DNA from: Teredinibacter waterburyi
GTDB taxonomy: Bacteria > Pseudomonadota > Gammaproteobacteria > Pseudomonadales > Cellvibrionaceae
Reading direction: 5' to 3'
Assembly: GCF_001922985.1 (NCBI RefSeq)
Contig: NZ_MRUH01000045.1
Coordinates: forward strand, 62,001 to 126,000
DNA: 64,000 nucleotides
In this document: positions 1 to 9,229 of the stretch, one piece after another
How positions within the stretch are numbered: position 1 is the stretch's first letter
Layout of the letters: each line of letters begins with the position of its first letter
The notes under the pieces: generated by a model
The model's database searches: none
The model's input: only the letters and a program-made list of their open reading frames with translations
What the model was told of the DNA's origin: nothing
Made by a program: the position numbers and the translations under genes

Positions 1-231
1 GTTGATGCCTGCGGCCTTATTTGTCCCGAGCCGGTAATGTTGTTGCATAGCGCAGTAAGAGATGTGAAGGCCGGAGACTGTATCGAGGTGATTGCCACGG
101 ACCCATCTACAGAACGAGATATCGCGCGTTTCTGCGAGTTTCTTTCCCATCAGTTGGTAAGTTTCGAGCAACTTGAGCGTGATGGCACAGTGTCTTTGTT
201 GCGTTTTGTGGTGCGTAAAGGGGGAAGCTAA
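1..231 (+). CDS. tusA: TusA family sulfurtransferase (5' end missing)
   Basis: The frame is open from base 1 and the start lies outside the window. The first visible residues contain the CPEP form of the Cys-Pro-x-Pro motif that defines TusA/SirA/YeeD proteins; the Cys carries persulfide sulfur. The remaining roughly 75 residues have the small alpha/beta TusA fold pattern and end with a basic strand. TusA relays sulfur from the cysteine desulfurase IscS to the TusBCD/E relay for 2-thiolation of tRNA wobble uridine, in the cytoplasm. Family assignment is firm. A paralogue with another role in sulfur transfer cannot be excluded because the N-terminus is missing. Confidence 0.85.
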   Translation, partial: VDACGLICPEPVMLLHSAVRDVKAGDCIEVIATDPSTERDIARFCEFLSHQLVSFEQLERDGTVSLLRFVVRKGGS

Positions 232-432
232 CCAGCGCGTACCTATCATTTTTAGATATCCGGCATTGCGCCGAAGCGGCGTCCCTTCGCAGGTTGCGAA
301 GTTGTAAAGCGCCAGCATCATTGGTGCGGCAGCTTTTTTGCTGATTAGGTTATCAGCAGGCTCGATGGGTTGAGCTTAAATTACGATAATACAGAGCCAA
401 GGTCCCACAGCCACACAAACCCCTTAAGGTGT

Positions 433-453
433 GCGGTACTGGTTGCGTACCGC
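433..453. repeat. Small inverted repeat downstream of two convergent genes
   Basis: GCGGTAC at 433-439 pairs perfectly with GTACCGC at 447-453 around a 7-base loop, followed on the plus strand by a partly T-rich tract (GTTTGTGTTT). It lies between the end of tusA and the end of the minus-strand gene at 476, where a terminator would be expected, but the T run is interrupted. Terminator function is only a guess. Confidence 0.35.
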
Positions 454-475
454 GTTTGTGTTTAATCGCATAGGT

Positions 476-1198
476 TTAACTCTTAGTCATTTCCGCGCTG
501 CCAGATTCTGTCACCAGTAATGAGATAGCAGCCAGTGCTTCTGGGTCCTGGGCTTTGATCTTGTTGGCAATATGGTGTTGGAAAAAGTAACGGAAATTGT
601 CATGCATCTGTGCTGGGTACAGACAGTCGTCGCCAGGCAGTACCGGAGTACTTTCTACCTTATCTTCGGCTATCAGCATTCCGCACACAGTGCCGTCGTT
701 GTAGAGTCTCCAGCTAATCACTTCCTGCAGCGTTAAGCTGGTGAAGTCTGCGTTCGACAATACGCCGTGGGTTCCAATGGTGTCGGGTATTTCTTGAACT
801 GTGTCGTAGGGGCTTTCACATTCGTAGTCGTAGTACTCTGCTGCGGTTTCCAGCTCAACTATCTTGTGAATTGGGGAATCGAAGAATATTTCGTCGATAC
901 CTGGGTCGTAATAGCCTTCCCAGCAACCGTTAAGCGGATCGTCGATTTCTGGGCAGGCGACGATGTCGTCTAACCAAGGAACCAAGCCGACGACTTCCCC
1001 GTTAGCGCGCAATGCCCAGCAGAGTACCTTTAGGCTGAAAAGCTTCTCTCCACTTGATTCATTGGAGTAGAGCATTTCTAGGCCGTCGAGTTCTGGCGCG
1101 AGGCGTATAAAACGCGAATCTTTAAGAGCCGAGTAGGATTTACCCGTGAAGAGGTCGATCACATTATCCGTATTGTGACCATCGTTTGAGGTCTTCAT
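476..1198 (-). CDS. Conserved-looking hypothetical protein, 240 aa
   Basis: I do not recognise the family. The protein is acidic, has no signal peptide or membrane segment, and is probably cytoplasmic. It has a central tyrosine- and acid-rich stretch around residues 115-135 and an aromatic and His-rich stretch (FRYFFQHH) near residue 205. The start is supported by a G-rich Shine-Dalgarno-like sequence (GGGGTGG) just upstream of the ATG. It is a single-gene unit facing tusA. No motif allows a function to be proposed. Confidence 0.75.
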   Translation of the reverse strand: MKTSNDGHNTDNVIDLFTGKSYSALKDSRFIRLAPELDGLEMLYSNESSGEKLFSLKVLCWALRANGEVVGLVPWLDDIVACPEIDDPLNGCWEGYYDPGIDEIFFDSPIHKIVELETAAEYYDYECESPYDTVQEIPDTIGTHGVLSNADFTSLTLQEVISWRLYNDGTVCGMLIAEDKVESTPVLPGDDCLYPAQMHDNFRYFFQHHIANKIKAQDPEALAAISLLVTESGSAEMTKS

Positions 1199-1500
1199 AA
1201 TACCACCCCCTGGTTGAGGCCCGGTAAACCGGTATGGTTAATTGGGCAGGACGGTTGAGTGAACCATCACTACATACAGTATAGACACAGCGCGAAGAAC
1301 ACAATACCTTGATTTGGGTTTCAGTTTTGCACGCTATTGAGGGTTAACTTGGTCGTGGCTCCCGTTGGTTTGGTGGGTATTTAATGTGAAGTTAGTGAGT
1401 ATTTACTGGTTTGCTAAGCCGTAAGTGTGGCTCTTAAATTAAAGCGCCACGTGAGAGTCGGTTTCTAGGGAAACCCGTCGTTATCATTAGTGTAGATCAA
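1199..1500. other. Intergenic region between divergent genes
   Basis: About 300 bases separate the minus-strand unknown gene from epmC. It should hold both promoters. I see no convincing -35/-10 pair, repeat, RNA gene or small ORF with a ribosome binding site. Confidence 0.5.
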
Positions 1501-2067
1501 ATGAAGTCAAAATTAGTTCCAGAACACAGCTGCATACAATTGATAGAGATATTTAATAACTGCTTTGCTGAGCCCTGTAATACGCGTTTAGAGGGGGGAG
1601 GGTGTGAGCCAATATATTACCCTGCGGCCCATGAATACGCTGAAGATCCCGCGCGGGTGGTGTTTAGCCACGATTACTTCGCCAGTGCTCTGCACGAGAT
1701 CGCTCATTGGAGCATTGCGGGTGACCAGCGTCGTCAGCAGCTTGATTATGGCTATTGGTATGCCCCCGATGGTAGAAGTGCCGAGCAGCAAGCGCTGTTT
1801 GAGCAAGTAGAGGTCAAACCGCAAGCATTAGAGTGGGTATTCAATCGAGCCTGCGCTCACAAATTTAGATTAAGCGCCGACAATCTAACGTCGGAACTTG
1901 GTGCGACCGAAGCCTTTAAGCTGGCGGTAGTGTCGCAAGCGCAGGCCTTTTGTCGCAACGGGCTGCCGCAACGCGCTGCGGTATTTGCAGATGCGCTAGC
2001 GCAAGCGTTCGGTGTCGACCAATACCTTGTCGAGGACGACTTCAATTTAGCCACGTTAGCGATTTGA
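1501..2067 (+). CDS. epmC: Elongation factor P hydroxylase EpmC (YfcM)
   Basis: This 188-residue protein matches the YfcM/EpmC family in length and motifs. The diagnostic HEIAHW at residues 65-70 provides His/Glu metal-ligand candidates. EpmC hydroxylates the beta-lysyl-lysine of translation factor EF-P after EpmA and EpmB act; its metal-site fold is atypical for a hydroxylase. Conserved aromatic and Gly-rich stretches (YGYWYAPDGR) follow the motif. It sits 25 bases before xni and is probably co-transcribed with it. No efp, epmA or epmB is present in this window. Confidence 0.9.
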   Translation: MKSKLVPEHSCIQLIEIFNNCFAEPCNTRLEGGGCEPIYYPAAHEYAEDPARVVFSHDYFASALHEIAHWSIAGDQRRQQLDYGYWYAPDGRSAEQQALFEQVEVKPQALEWVFNRACAHKFRLSADNLTSELGATEAFKLAVVSQAQAFCRNGLPQRAAVFADALAQAFGVDQYLVEDDFNLATLAI

Positions 2068-2092
2068 GGCTGAACATGTACAAGGGCTCGCT

Positions 2093-2986
2093 TTGCCGGT
2101 GAACACAGTCTATTTGATAGATGCCTCGATCTATATCTTTCGCTACTATTTTGCGCTGGAGGATCATTGGTTTGCTGAAAATGATTATCCAACAGCCGCG
2201 GTTTATGGCTACACCCGCTGGCTAATGCGATTTTTATCTGCGCAGCAGCCGACTCGAGTCGGCGCGTGTTTTGATGAGAGTTTAGATAGCAGCTTCCGCA
2301 ACGAGATATACGCCGATTATAAATCCAGCCGAGCCCTGCCCGATGATGCGCTCGCCTTTCAGTTGTTGGCCTGTAAGAAAATGACAGAGCTATTCGGCGT
2401 GGCCAGCTTCGCTTCAGCACGCTACGAAGCCGACGACTTGCTGGCGACCTTGGCGCAAAAGAATCGAGCGGCTGGCCGTGCAAATTGCGTGTTAACGCGG
2501 GATAAAGATCTCGCCCAAATTATTTTGGGTGCGCGGGATCAGTTTTGGGACTATCCCGACGGCGAGCCGATGGGCTCGAGAGAGTTGACCAAAAAAATGG
2601 GTGTGCAACCACACCAAGTTGCCGATTATCTCGCACTAATTGGCGATGTAAGTGACGATATTCCCGGCGTGCCAGGGCTAGGGCCAAAGACGGCAGCGGC
2701 CCTATTGCAGCACTTCCCGAACTGGGAGTCGATAAAGCTCGGGTTGCCTCTAGTCGCTAATTTACCGATTCGAGGTGCGACGGGTGTCGCCGCGAAGTTG
2801 CAGCTGTACAGTGCGCAAATAGACATGGCTTTACAGCTAACCCGTGTGCAAAACAAAATTCCATTGGGGCGTTGTGATTTAAGGCTGCGCCCCGCCAATA
2901 TCAACGAGATTACACGCTTTGCTCAATACCTTGGGTTTGGACAAGGGTTTATAGCTTCGTTGCAACCGTTTGAGAGACAAACATGA
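2093..2986 (+). CDS. xni: 5'-3' exonuclease / flap endonuclease (ExoIX, Xni-like)
   Basis: A FEN-superfamily nuclease of about 297 residues without a polymerase domain. The N-terminal YLIDASIYIFRYYF strand carries the first metal-binding Asp. EADDLLATL and the following TRDKDL are further acidic metal-site motifs, and DIPGVPGLGPKTA forms the helix-three-turn-helix DNA-binding motif. The start is uncertain: TTG at 2093, about 6 bases after an AAGGG, or GTG at 2099. The stop overlaps the pdxB start in an ATGA, so the two are translationally coupled. The role is trimming of branched DNA in repair, alongside the PolI nuclease. Confidence 0.85.
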   Translation: MPVNTVYLIDASIYIFRYYFALEDHWFAENDYPTAAVYGYTRWLMRFLSAQQPTRVGACFDESLDSSFRNEIYADYKSSRALPDDALAFQLLACKKMTELFGVASFASARYEADDLLATLAQKNRAAGRANCVLTRDKDLAQIILGARDQFWDYPDGEPMGSRELTKKMGVQPHQVADYLALIGDVSDDIPGVPGLGPKTAAALLQHFPNWESIKLGLPLVANLPIRGATGVAAKLQLYSAQIDMALQLTRVQNKIPLGRCDLRLRPANINEITRFAQYLGFGQGFIASLQPFERQT

Positions 2987-4089
2987 AGATAGTGGCCGAT
3001 GAAAATATTCCATACGTTGATGCGCTTTTTGGCGAGCTTGGTGAAATTGTGACTCGCCCCGGCCGCGATATTTGCGCGGCCGACGTTGCCGATGCCGATG
3101 TATTGCTGGTGAGGTCTGTTACCTCCGTCAACCAAAGGTTACTTGGTGACAGTAACGTAAAGTTTGTTGGCACTTGCACCATAGGTACGGATCATCTCGA
3201 CAAGAATTGGTTAGATTCTGCGGGCATCGAATACCGCAGCGCTCCAGGTTGCAACGCATACGGCGTCGTACAGTATGTATTTTCGGTATTGGCGAATTTG
3301 GATTTGTTGCGCGGTCAGCCGAAAGTCGGCGTGATTGGCTGTGGTAACGTCGGTGGCCGACTGTATCGAACCCTAAAAGCCTTGGGGCTAGATGTCGTTG
3401 TTTATGATCCGTTTTTATCAAAGAGCAATATCCCCGATTTGCAGGAGTGGGAGGCGTTGTACGATTGCGATATTGTCTGCACGCACACGCCGTTAACTAC
3501 GAGTGGGCCGCATCCCACCGAAAAAATGATCACCACGAATTTTTTTAGCAACTTAAAGACTGGTTGTTTACTGTTGAATGCTGGCCGCGGTGGGGTTATT
3601 GATAATAACGCCTTGTCCGATTATCTCGATGGCGACAACCTCAATAATGTGCGAGTGGTTTTGGATGTATGGGAAAGCGAGCCAGATGTGCATCGCAAGC
3701 TGTTACATCAAGTTATTTTCGCCAGCCCGCATATTGCCGGTTACAGTTTTGAGGGCAAAACCAACGGCTCGCTTATGATCTTTACCGCATTGGCCGAGTT
3801 TGTTGGTTTAGATGAAAGTCGCCACGCCGAAATTTTTAATCGTGTAAAAACGACAGCTTACGGCGAGCCAGAGCTCATTGATGTTGTTAGTGTGGAAGAT
3901 GCGATTCTACAAAGTTACCAAGTGAGCGAAGATCACGCGCGTATGCTGGCGGTGGAACCCGGCCTGCCGGCAAGTTTTGATCAGCTACGTAAAAACTATC
4001 CCATGCGGCGCGAGTTTAGTCACTATCGTGTTAACGCCGCCAGTTCTGCCGTTGCTGAACAGTGTGCCGCTATTGGTTTTTTAGTTTAA
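2983..4089 (+). CDS. pdxB: Erythronate-4-phosphate dehydrogenase
   Basis: A D-2-hydroxyacid dehydrogenase of 368 residues that carries out the second step of the DXP-dependent pyridoxal phosphate pathway, oxidising 4-phosphoerythronate to the 2-oxo acid. The NAD-binding GVIGCGNVGG motif is at residues 116-125. The N-terminal MKIVADENIPY is typical of PdxB, and SPHIAGYSFEGK holds the catalytic His. The extra C-terminal dimerisation domain that separates PdxB from other family members is present after about residue 290. It overlaps xni by 4 bases. Confidence 0.95.
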   Translation: MKIVADENIPYVDALFGELGEIVTRPGRDICAADVADADVLLVRSVTSVNQRLLGDSNVKFVGTCTIGTDHLDKNWLDSAGIEYRSAPGCNAYGVVQYVFSVLANLDLLRGQPKVGVIGCGNVGGRLYRTLKALGLDVVVYDPFLSKSNIPDLQEWEALYDCDIVCTHTPLTTSGPHPTEKMITTNFFSNLKTGCLLLNAGRGGVIDNNALSDYLDGDNLNNVRVVLDVWESEPDVHRKLLHQVIFASPHIAGYSFEGKTNGSLMIFTALAEFVGLDESRHAEIFNRVKTTAYGEPELIDVVSVEDAILQSYQVSEDHARMLAVEPGLPASFDQLRKNYPMRREFSHYRVNAASSAVAEQCAAIGFLV

Positions 4090-4105
4090 GTGTGTGAGCT
4101 AATTT

Positions 4106-5332
4106 GTGAAATTTAAAGCGGCATCTCCTAGCCAGTTAAAAATCGGCTTTTTAGTTAACCCCTATGCCGGCATCGGAGGTCCTGCGGGATACAAAGGGAG
4201 CGATTTTGTCGAGCTGCAAGCCCTTGCGGATAAGGGCGAGTTAGAGTTACGAGCGCCGCGGCGAGCACAACTATTTATTAATAGCTTGCAAGAAGTGTTG
4301 GCTCGCTCCGCAACTACAGCGCCGGTTTTTATTGCCGCACCCTCTGCCATGGGGTGTGACTATCTACGCGATTGGCCATTTGAATTTACCGAACTGGATT
4401 GTAACTTGCGGCAGCCAACCATTGCCGAGGATACGCAAGACCTCTGTAAAACATTGTTAGAAAATGCTATAGATTTGTTGGTGTACGTTGGCGGTGACGG
4501 CACTGCACGAGATGTATGCGCGGTGGTACAAACACAGATACCAGTACTCGGTGTACCTTCCGGCGTTAAAATGCAATCGGGGGTGTTCGCTATATCTCCA
4601 CAGGCAGCCGCCTTGGTACTCGCAAAAATTATTGCTGGCGAATTGACGAGTTTGGAGGAAGAAGAGGTTCGTGATATTGATGAGCGGGCATTACAACAAG
4701 GTAGGGTCAATAGCCGTTATTTTGGTTCAATGCGAGTGCCACAGGAACTCGCCTACATGCAAAGTGTAAAGCAGGGCGGCAGCGAAGTTGAAGAGCTAGT
4801 GCTGTTAGATATTAGTGCGGATATTCGCGAGCAAATCGATGATATCGTTTCTTCAATAGAGGCCAACACAGAAACCTTCGCTTTACTGTGTGCACCAGGG
4901 TCGACCACTCATTTTATTAGTCAAGATCTAGCTTTGCCGTCGACATTGTTGGGGGTTGATTGTCATCTTTTCAGCAAGGGTAAAGTTGATTCCTTCGTTG
5001 ATGTTTCGGCAGTGAAGTTGGAGGCAATACTCGAGTCTTTAACTGCAAGTGAAAAAATAGTACCGGTAAAGCTTCTGTTAACCGCTACCGGCGGGCAGGG
5101 CGCGTTAATTGGTCGTGGTAATCAACAGCTTACGCCGAATGTCCTGCGTGCAATTGGCCGAGATAATTTGTGGGTTGTTGCTACCAAGCAAAAGCTCGAG
5201 CAGCTGGCTCAGCGCCCGTTGCTATTCGACAGCAACGATCAATCATTAGATCGAGCGTGGACGGGGTTAATCCCGATTATTACCGGCTATCACGACCGCG
5301 TTCTCTATCGGGTAGGAATTAATTATGACTGA
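4106..5332 (+). CDS. ATP-NAD kinase-like protein (NAD kinase superfamily)
   Basis: A protein of 408 residues with the diglyceride/NAD kinase fold. FLVNPYAGIGGPAG near residue 15 and GGDGT at residues 129-133 are the nucleotide-binding motifs, and GVPSGVKMQSGVFA follows as in predicted ATP-NAD kinases. It is longer than canonical NAD kinase (about 290 aa) and belongs to the group of uncertain substrate, so NADP synthesis is not assured. The start is a GTG 16 bases after pdxB. It overlaps the next gene by 8 bases. Confidence 0.75.
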   Translation: MKFKAASPSQLKIGFLVNPYAGIGGPAGYKGSDFVELQALADKGELELRAPRRAQLFINSLQEVLARSATTAPVFIAAPSAMGCDYLRDWPFEFTELDCNLRQPTIAEDTQDLCKTLLENAIDLLVYVGGDGTARDVCAVVQTQIPVLGVPSGVKMQSGVFAISPQAAALVLAKIIAGELTSLEEEEVRDIDERALQQGRVNSRYFGSMRVPQELAYMQSVKQGGSEVEELVLLDISADIREQIDDIVSSIEANTETFALLCAPGSTTHFISQDLALPSTLLGVDCHLFSKGKVDSFVDVSAVKLEAILESLTASEKIVPVKLLLTATGGQGALIGRGNQQLTPNVLRAIGRDNLWVVATKQKLEQLAQRPLLFDSNDQSLDRAWTGLIPIITGYHDRVLYRVGINYD

Positions 5333-6326
5333 ACTAACAACGACACCCGAGAACAATCTTGAGGTGGATGATAGAAACAATTGCGAAATGGAATTAACGG
5401 CCTCGCTTGCGCAATTGGACACTCACTTGCGTGAACAGCTAGCTGCGCGTCCGTTAGAGGCTGAGAGTCGGCGCTTGTTTCACGGTCGTGGTGGTTGTTA
5501 TCAGGGACTAAATTGGTTGGTCGTCGATTGGTTCTCGCCAGTGTTAGTGGTGACTTTATTTCGCGAGCCGCCGCTAGGTTTTGAGTTGAGGCTTGCTGAG
5601 CTGATGCGTTCACAGATTCAATCTTTAGCGACGTCGGTCGATGCCGTTCTGGTTCAATATCGCTTTCGCACTGGAGCACCATTCGCGACTTTAATCGGTA
5701 GCTTACCTAGTAGTTTGTTCGCGCAGCGTGGTGACTTGCGTTTTAATCTTTCCCTGCAGCAACAAAATGTTGGTTTTTTTCTCGATATCGAACCCGCTCG
5801 CGAGTGGCTGGAAGCGGACGTTGCAGGTAAACGAGTTCTCAATTTGTTTTCCTACACCTGCGCATTTTCGGTTGTAGCACTAGCCGCTGGGGCGCAGCAG
5901 GTGGTCAATATTGATATGAGCCAGCGGGCGTTAAAAGTGGGGCGTGATAACCATAAACTGAACAGTATTACTGTCGATAAGGTTAAATTTTTAGCTCATG
6001 ATATTTTTAGTTCTTGGGGTAAGTTAAAGCATTTGGGGCCCTACGACCGCGTTATTATCGACCCGCCTAGTTTTCAAAAAGGCAGCTTTGTCGCCACTAA
6101 GGATTATCAGCGAGTGCTGAAAAAGATGATTGATCTGGTGGCGCCAGGCGGCCAATTTCTTGCCTGTTTAAATGCGCCGGAAGTCGCTCGAACAGATTTT
6201 CGAGCCTTGGTGGAAAGTTGTTGTCCCGAGTTTGTTTGGCAGCAAGACCTGCCTCAACATGGCGACTTTCCCGATGCGGATGTAGAAAAAGCGCTTAAAA
6301 TGTTGGTGTTTCAGCGGCTTTCGTAA
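5325..6326 (+). CDS. Class I SAM-dependent methyltransferase, RlmK/RlmI-like
   Basis: 333 residues. The SAM-binding motif is LNLFSYTCAFSVVALAAGA near residues 170-188, followed by an acidic strand (VNIDMS). The motif IV signature DPPSFQKGSF is characteristic of the 23S rRNA cytosine and guanosine methyltransferases RlmI and the RlmK half of RlmKL. A divergent N-terminal region of about 120 residues precedes the catalytic domain. It overlaps the upstream kinase-like gene, and its last 16 bases overlap the convergent minus-strand gene. The substrate is inferred, probably rRNA. Confidence 0.75.
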   Translation: MTELTTTPENNLEVDDRNNCEMELTASLAQLDTHLREQLAARPLEAESRRLFHGRGGCYQGLNWLVVDWFSPVLVVTLFREPPLGFELRLAELMRSQIQSLATSVDAVLVQYRFRTGAPFATLIGSLPSSLFAQRGDLRFNLSLQQQNVGFFLDIEPAREWLEADVAGKRVLNLFSYTCAFSVVALAAGAQQVVNIDMSQRALKVGRDNHKLNSITVDKVKFLAHDIFSSWGKLKHLGPYDRVIIDPPSFQKGSFVATKDYQRVLKKMIDLVAPGGQFLACLNAPEVARTDFRALVESCCPEFVWQQDLPQHGDFPDADVEKALKMLVFQRLS

Positions 6327-8479
6327 AATTGCTGAATAAGGTTTAGCGGCATAGGTTTAGCTAAGCCAAAACCTTGGCCGTAGGGCACTTCTAAGGTAAT
6401 TAGTTCGTCTTCGATCTGTTTGTTTTCAACATATTCTGCAATCGTACTAATGCCCAGTTCTTTGCCGATACCGTTAATTGCAATAACCATTGCGCGTCCC
6501 AGCTTATCGTTGACAATATCCTTGATAAACGAACCATCGATTTTTATGTAGTCTACATCGAGCTTTTTTAAGTAGCCGAAGGATGAAAAGCCAGTCCCAA
6601 AATCGTCAAGGGCAAATCGGCAGCCAAGAATTTTGAGTTCATTGATAAACTCTACCGCTTCGTCAAGGTTGTGAATGGCGCTGGTTTCGGTTATTTCAAA
6701 ACAGATTTTTTCAGTATCAAAACTTGTCGCCATCACCAGCTGTTTAATTGCCGAGCGACTGCGATGGCTTGCGAGCGAAAGGCTGCTGAGGTTAATTGAA
6801 CAGCATCCCAGTTTGCGTGTGTGTTCTGGATGTCGATCGAGAAAATCTAAAATTGTAGTGAGTACCCAAAGGTCGATCTGATCTGATAATCCATAGCGTT
6901 CTGCTGCTGGTAAAAAATTATCTGGTGCTAAGTGCGTGCCGTCATCGTCAACGTAGCGAATCAGTACTTCGTAGTGAATATAGTTTCCAGCATTTGGATT
7001 GAGCGCAAAAATAGGCTGTGCGTAAAGTTCAAATCGATCGCGCATTAAGGCGTTTTGTAAGCGTCCCACCCAAAGCATTTCGTTGCGGCTAGAAATGTAG
7101 TTCGGCGATGCATCCTCGGTTACGACTACGCGATTGCGCCCTTGTTCTTTTGCCATATAGCAAGCCGCGTCGGCAGCGCTAAAAATATCCGAGAGGCTGT
7201 GGAGCTTGCCCGAGGTAAGCGCGATACCGATACTAATGGTTTGACGGAAGGTTTGACCCTTCCATTGAAAACTAAAATCTTCCGCCGCATTGCGTAATAT
7301 CTCGGCGAGTTCTACCGCTTCTTTCTCGCTGGTGTCATTTTTTACCAGTGCAAATTCATCGCCACCGAGTCGTGCAAAAAAGTCGAATTTTGTATCCGAT
7401 TCGTTAATCGCCTGCACAAGTTTTTTTAACAGTTCATCACCAGCACGGTGGCCGCAGGTGTCGTTAATGACTTTTAGCTGGTCGACATCCACATAAATTA
7501 GCGCGAGCGGCCGAGATGTTTTGCCCAGATGAGCAATGCGCTCGGATAGGTAGGATTCGAGTGAACGGCGATTGTGCAAGCCGGTAAGGTCGTCGTGTTT
7601 AGCTTGATAAGAGAGTGTCTCAGCTAGGCCTTTGCTCTCGCTTATATCTTGGCAAACCAGCAGTAGATATTCGCCGTCCTCGGGTTCGACAATGATACTG
7701 GCAGAGACTTTTGTCCATATTTTGGTGGTGTTATTTCGCTCTAAGCGCAATTCGGTTTCGTGATTTTTCTTTGTGTTAGAAAAGCATCGCTCAATAAAGC
7801 CCTGCTGTTTAACAGTGTCTTCTAGTGCTACTAGAGCCTCGAAGGGCTTGCCAACTAACGACATGGCGTCGTAGCCGAGTACGCTGGCGCCGTAGAGGTT
7901 GATATCGGTAATACGTGCGGTGCGATTAACGGCGACGAAAATAGCTGGACTTTTATCGAATAGGGTACGAAATTTCTTTTCGCTTTGGAGTAGTGCGATG
8001 CGCGAGCTTTGCTGGTCTTCTAGCACCTGCTGTAACGTCAAATAGTTGATTTCAAGTTCTTGATTGCGATCGGCAATAGTTTTTACCAGCTCGTCGTTTG
8101 ATGCCGAGAGCTGCTCACGCACTGCGACTAGCTCGGTGAGCTGGCGAGTTGATCTGGGAATGAGGCTAGAAATGAGCAGGACTAAGCCGACAAATAACAG
8201 GGCGGTTCCGGCAGCGTTAAGCGGATATATCCACGGCGCGATGAGTTGGCCTAGGTCAGCGATTGCTGGTGGTAGGTAGTTTTGAAATGCAGTGATGAAA
8301 TCCGCGCCACTGGCGATCACTACAGGCCCAATGCCGAGAAACATCAATTTAAAGGCGTTGCTAAACCCGTGGAAGTGTACGTCGGCTCGTCGTTGTCGGT
8401 TGAGAACAAAAAGACCAATCGCTAAGGTTACAACGACGATGTCGATTACAGGCATCACGGTCTGGGACAAGGTGAGCAT
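6311..8479 (-). CDS. Membrane-bound PAS-GGDEF-EAL cyclic-di-GMP protein
   Basis: 722 residues. Three hydrophobic segments (about 8-28, 45-65 and 88-107) are followed by a coiled-coil linker (110-165), a PAS domain (about 165-285), a GGDEF domain with intact GGDEF at 372-376, and an EAL domain whose signature reads EVL at 504-506. The EAL metal and loop motif DDFGTGFSSFGYL is present. The position of the inhibitory RxxD site before GGDEF reads TKFD, so the usual Arg is missing. It could make, degrade, or switch between making and degrading c-di-GMP; the EVL variant occurs in active phosphodiesterases. It converges on and overlaps the methyltransferase gene. Confidence 0.9.
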   Translation of the reverse strand: MLTLSQTVMPVIDIVVVTLAIGLFVLNRQRRADVHFHGFSNAFKLMFLGIGPVVIASGADFITAFQNYLPPAIADLGQLIAPWIYPLNAAGTALLFVGLVLLISSLIPRSTRQLTELVAVREQLSASNDELVKTIADRNQELEINYLTLQQVLEDQQSSRIALLQSEKKFRTLFDKSPAIFVAVNRTARITDINLYGASVLGYDAMSLVGKPFEALVALEDTVKQQGFIERCFSNTKKNHETELRLERNNTTKIWTKVSASIIVEPEDGEYLLLVCQDISESKGLAETLSYQAKHDDLTGLHNRRSLESYLSERIAHLGKTSRPLALIYVDVDQLKVINDTCGHRAGDELLKKLVQAINESDTKFDFFARLGGDEFALVKNDTSEKEAVELAEILRNAAEDFSFQWKGQTFRQTISIGIALTSGKLHSLSDIFSAADAACYMAKEQGRNRVVVTEDASPNYISSRNEMLWVGRLQNALMRDRFELYAQPIFALNPNAGNYIHYEVLIRYVDDDGTHLAPDNFLPAAERYGLSDQIDLWVLTTILDFLDRHPEHTRKLGCCSINLSSLSLASHRSRSAIKQLVMATSFDTEKICFEITETSAIHNLDEAVEFINELKILGCRFALDDFGTGFSSFGYLKKLDVDYIKIDGSFIKDIVNDKLGRAMVIAINGIGKELGISTIAEYVENKQIEDELITLEVPYGQGFGLAKPMPLNLIQQFYESR

Positions 8480-8712
8480 AAGAAATAATCAACCTGTTGC
8501 TGAGAGACAGAACTTGAATAGAGATAAATTGAGTAAACGCGGGCAGCTGAAGGTCGCCGATTCACATTATTGCTAGAAGTATAGTCACAACTTGTGGGTA
8601 TGTTTTGATTTAGCCCATGATTTCTTGTTGAGGTTTTCGTCTTGGTGACGGTGCTGCTCTGGGTGCGGGTAGGTTTAACGGTAGAGCGGGGCTAGATACG
8701 CCTGTTGGCTTA

Positions 8713-9207
8713 TTAACGGTAGTTTCGAGAGTCTTGTAGATACTGCATAACAAGCTGTTTGAGTGCTTCTGAGCTGCGGTTTGCGAGGGTATCGCGGATA
8801 ACGTTGATTCGCGTAGGCAGGGTTGGTGGGAGCAAGGGCTGGATTTGGGTGTTGGCGGGATCGCTATTGTCGGTATCGGTGATTGCGGCTCCGCTGCTGT
8901 GTAGTAGGTTTGTTGCCTGCTCGTCGAGACTGCTTAGGAAGGTAAACGCCCGATGACTGAGAGTAACGTCTTGAAACGCTTCCTGTCGTATGGTGTCACT
9001 AAAGTTTAGATAGTCGCTTTCCTGCAGCCATAACACTGTGTTGAATGCAGCGACAAATCTGGGCGCGTGCAGGCCAAACTCATCGGGAGAGTCCGGCCCG
9101 CAAATATCTTCCACATAGAGAATGATTTTCTGCGGGAACTGCTTGTACAGAAGCGTGAGCACCTTAGCGGTATCTCGACAGAAATCATCTATATGCAAAT
9201 CGCTCAT
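8713..9207 (-). CDS. Hypothetical protein downstream of alaA, 164 aa
   Basis: I do not recognise it. It has no signal peptide or membrane helix and looks alpha-helical with a low-complexity, Pro/Thr-rich middle (about residues 105-130). It starts 22 bases after the alaA stop on the same strand, so it is probably transcribed with alaA. No catalytic motif is visible. Confidence 0.65.
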   Translation of the reverse strand: MSDLHIDDFCRDTAKVLTLLYKQFPQKIILYVEDICGPDSPDEFGLHAPRFVAAFNTVLWLQESDYLNFSDTIRQEAFQDVTLSHRAFTFLSSLDEQATNLLHSSGAAITDTDNSDPANTQIQPLLPPTLPTRINVIRDTLANRSSEALKQLVMQYLQDSRNYR

Positions 9208-9229
9208 CGCGGTTACTCGTAAAAATGGG

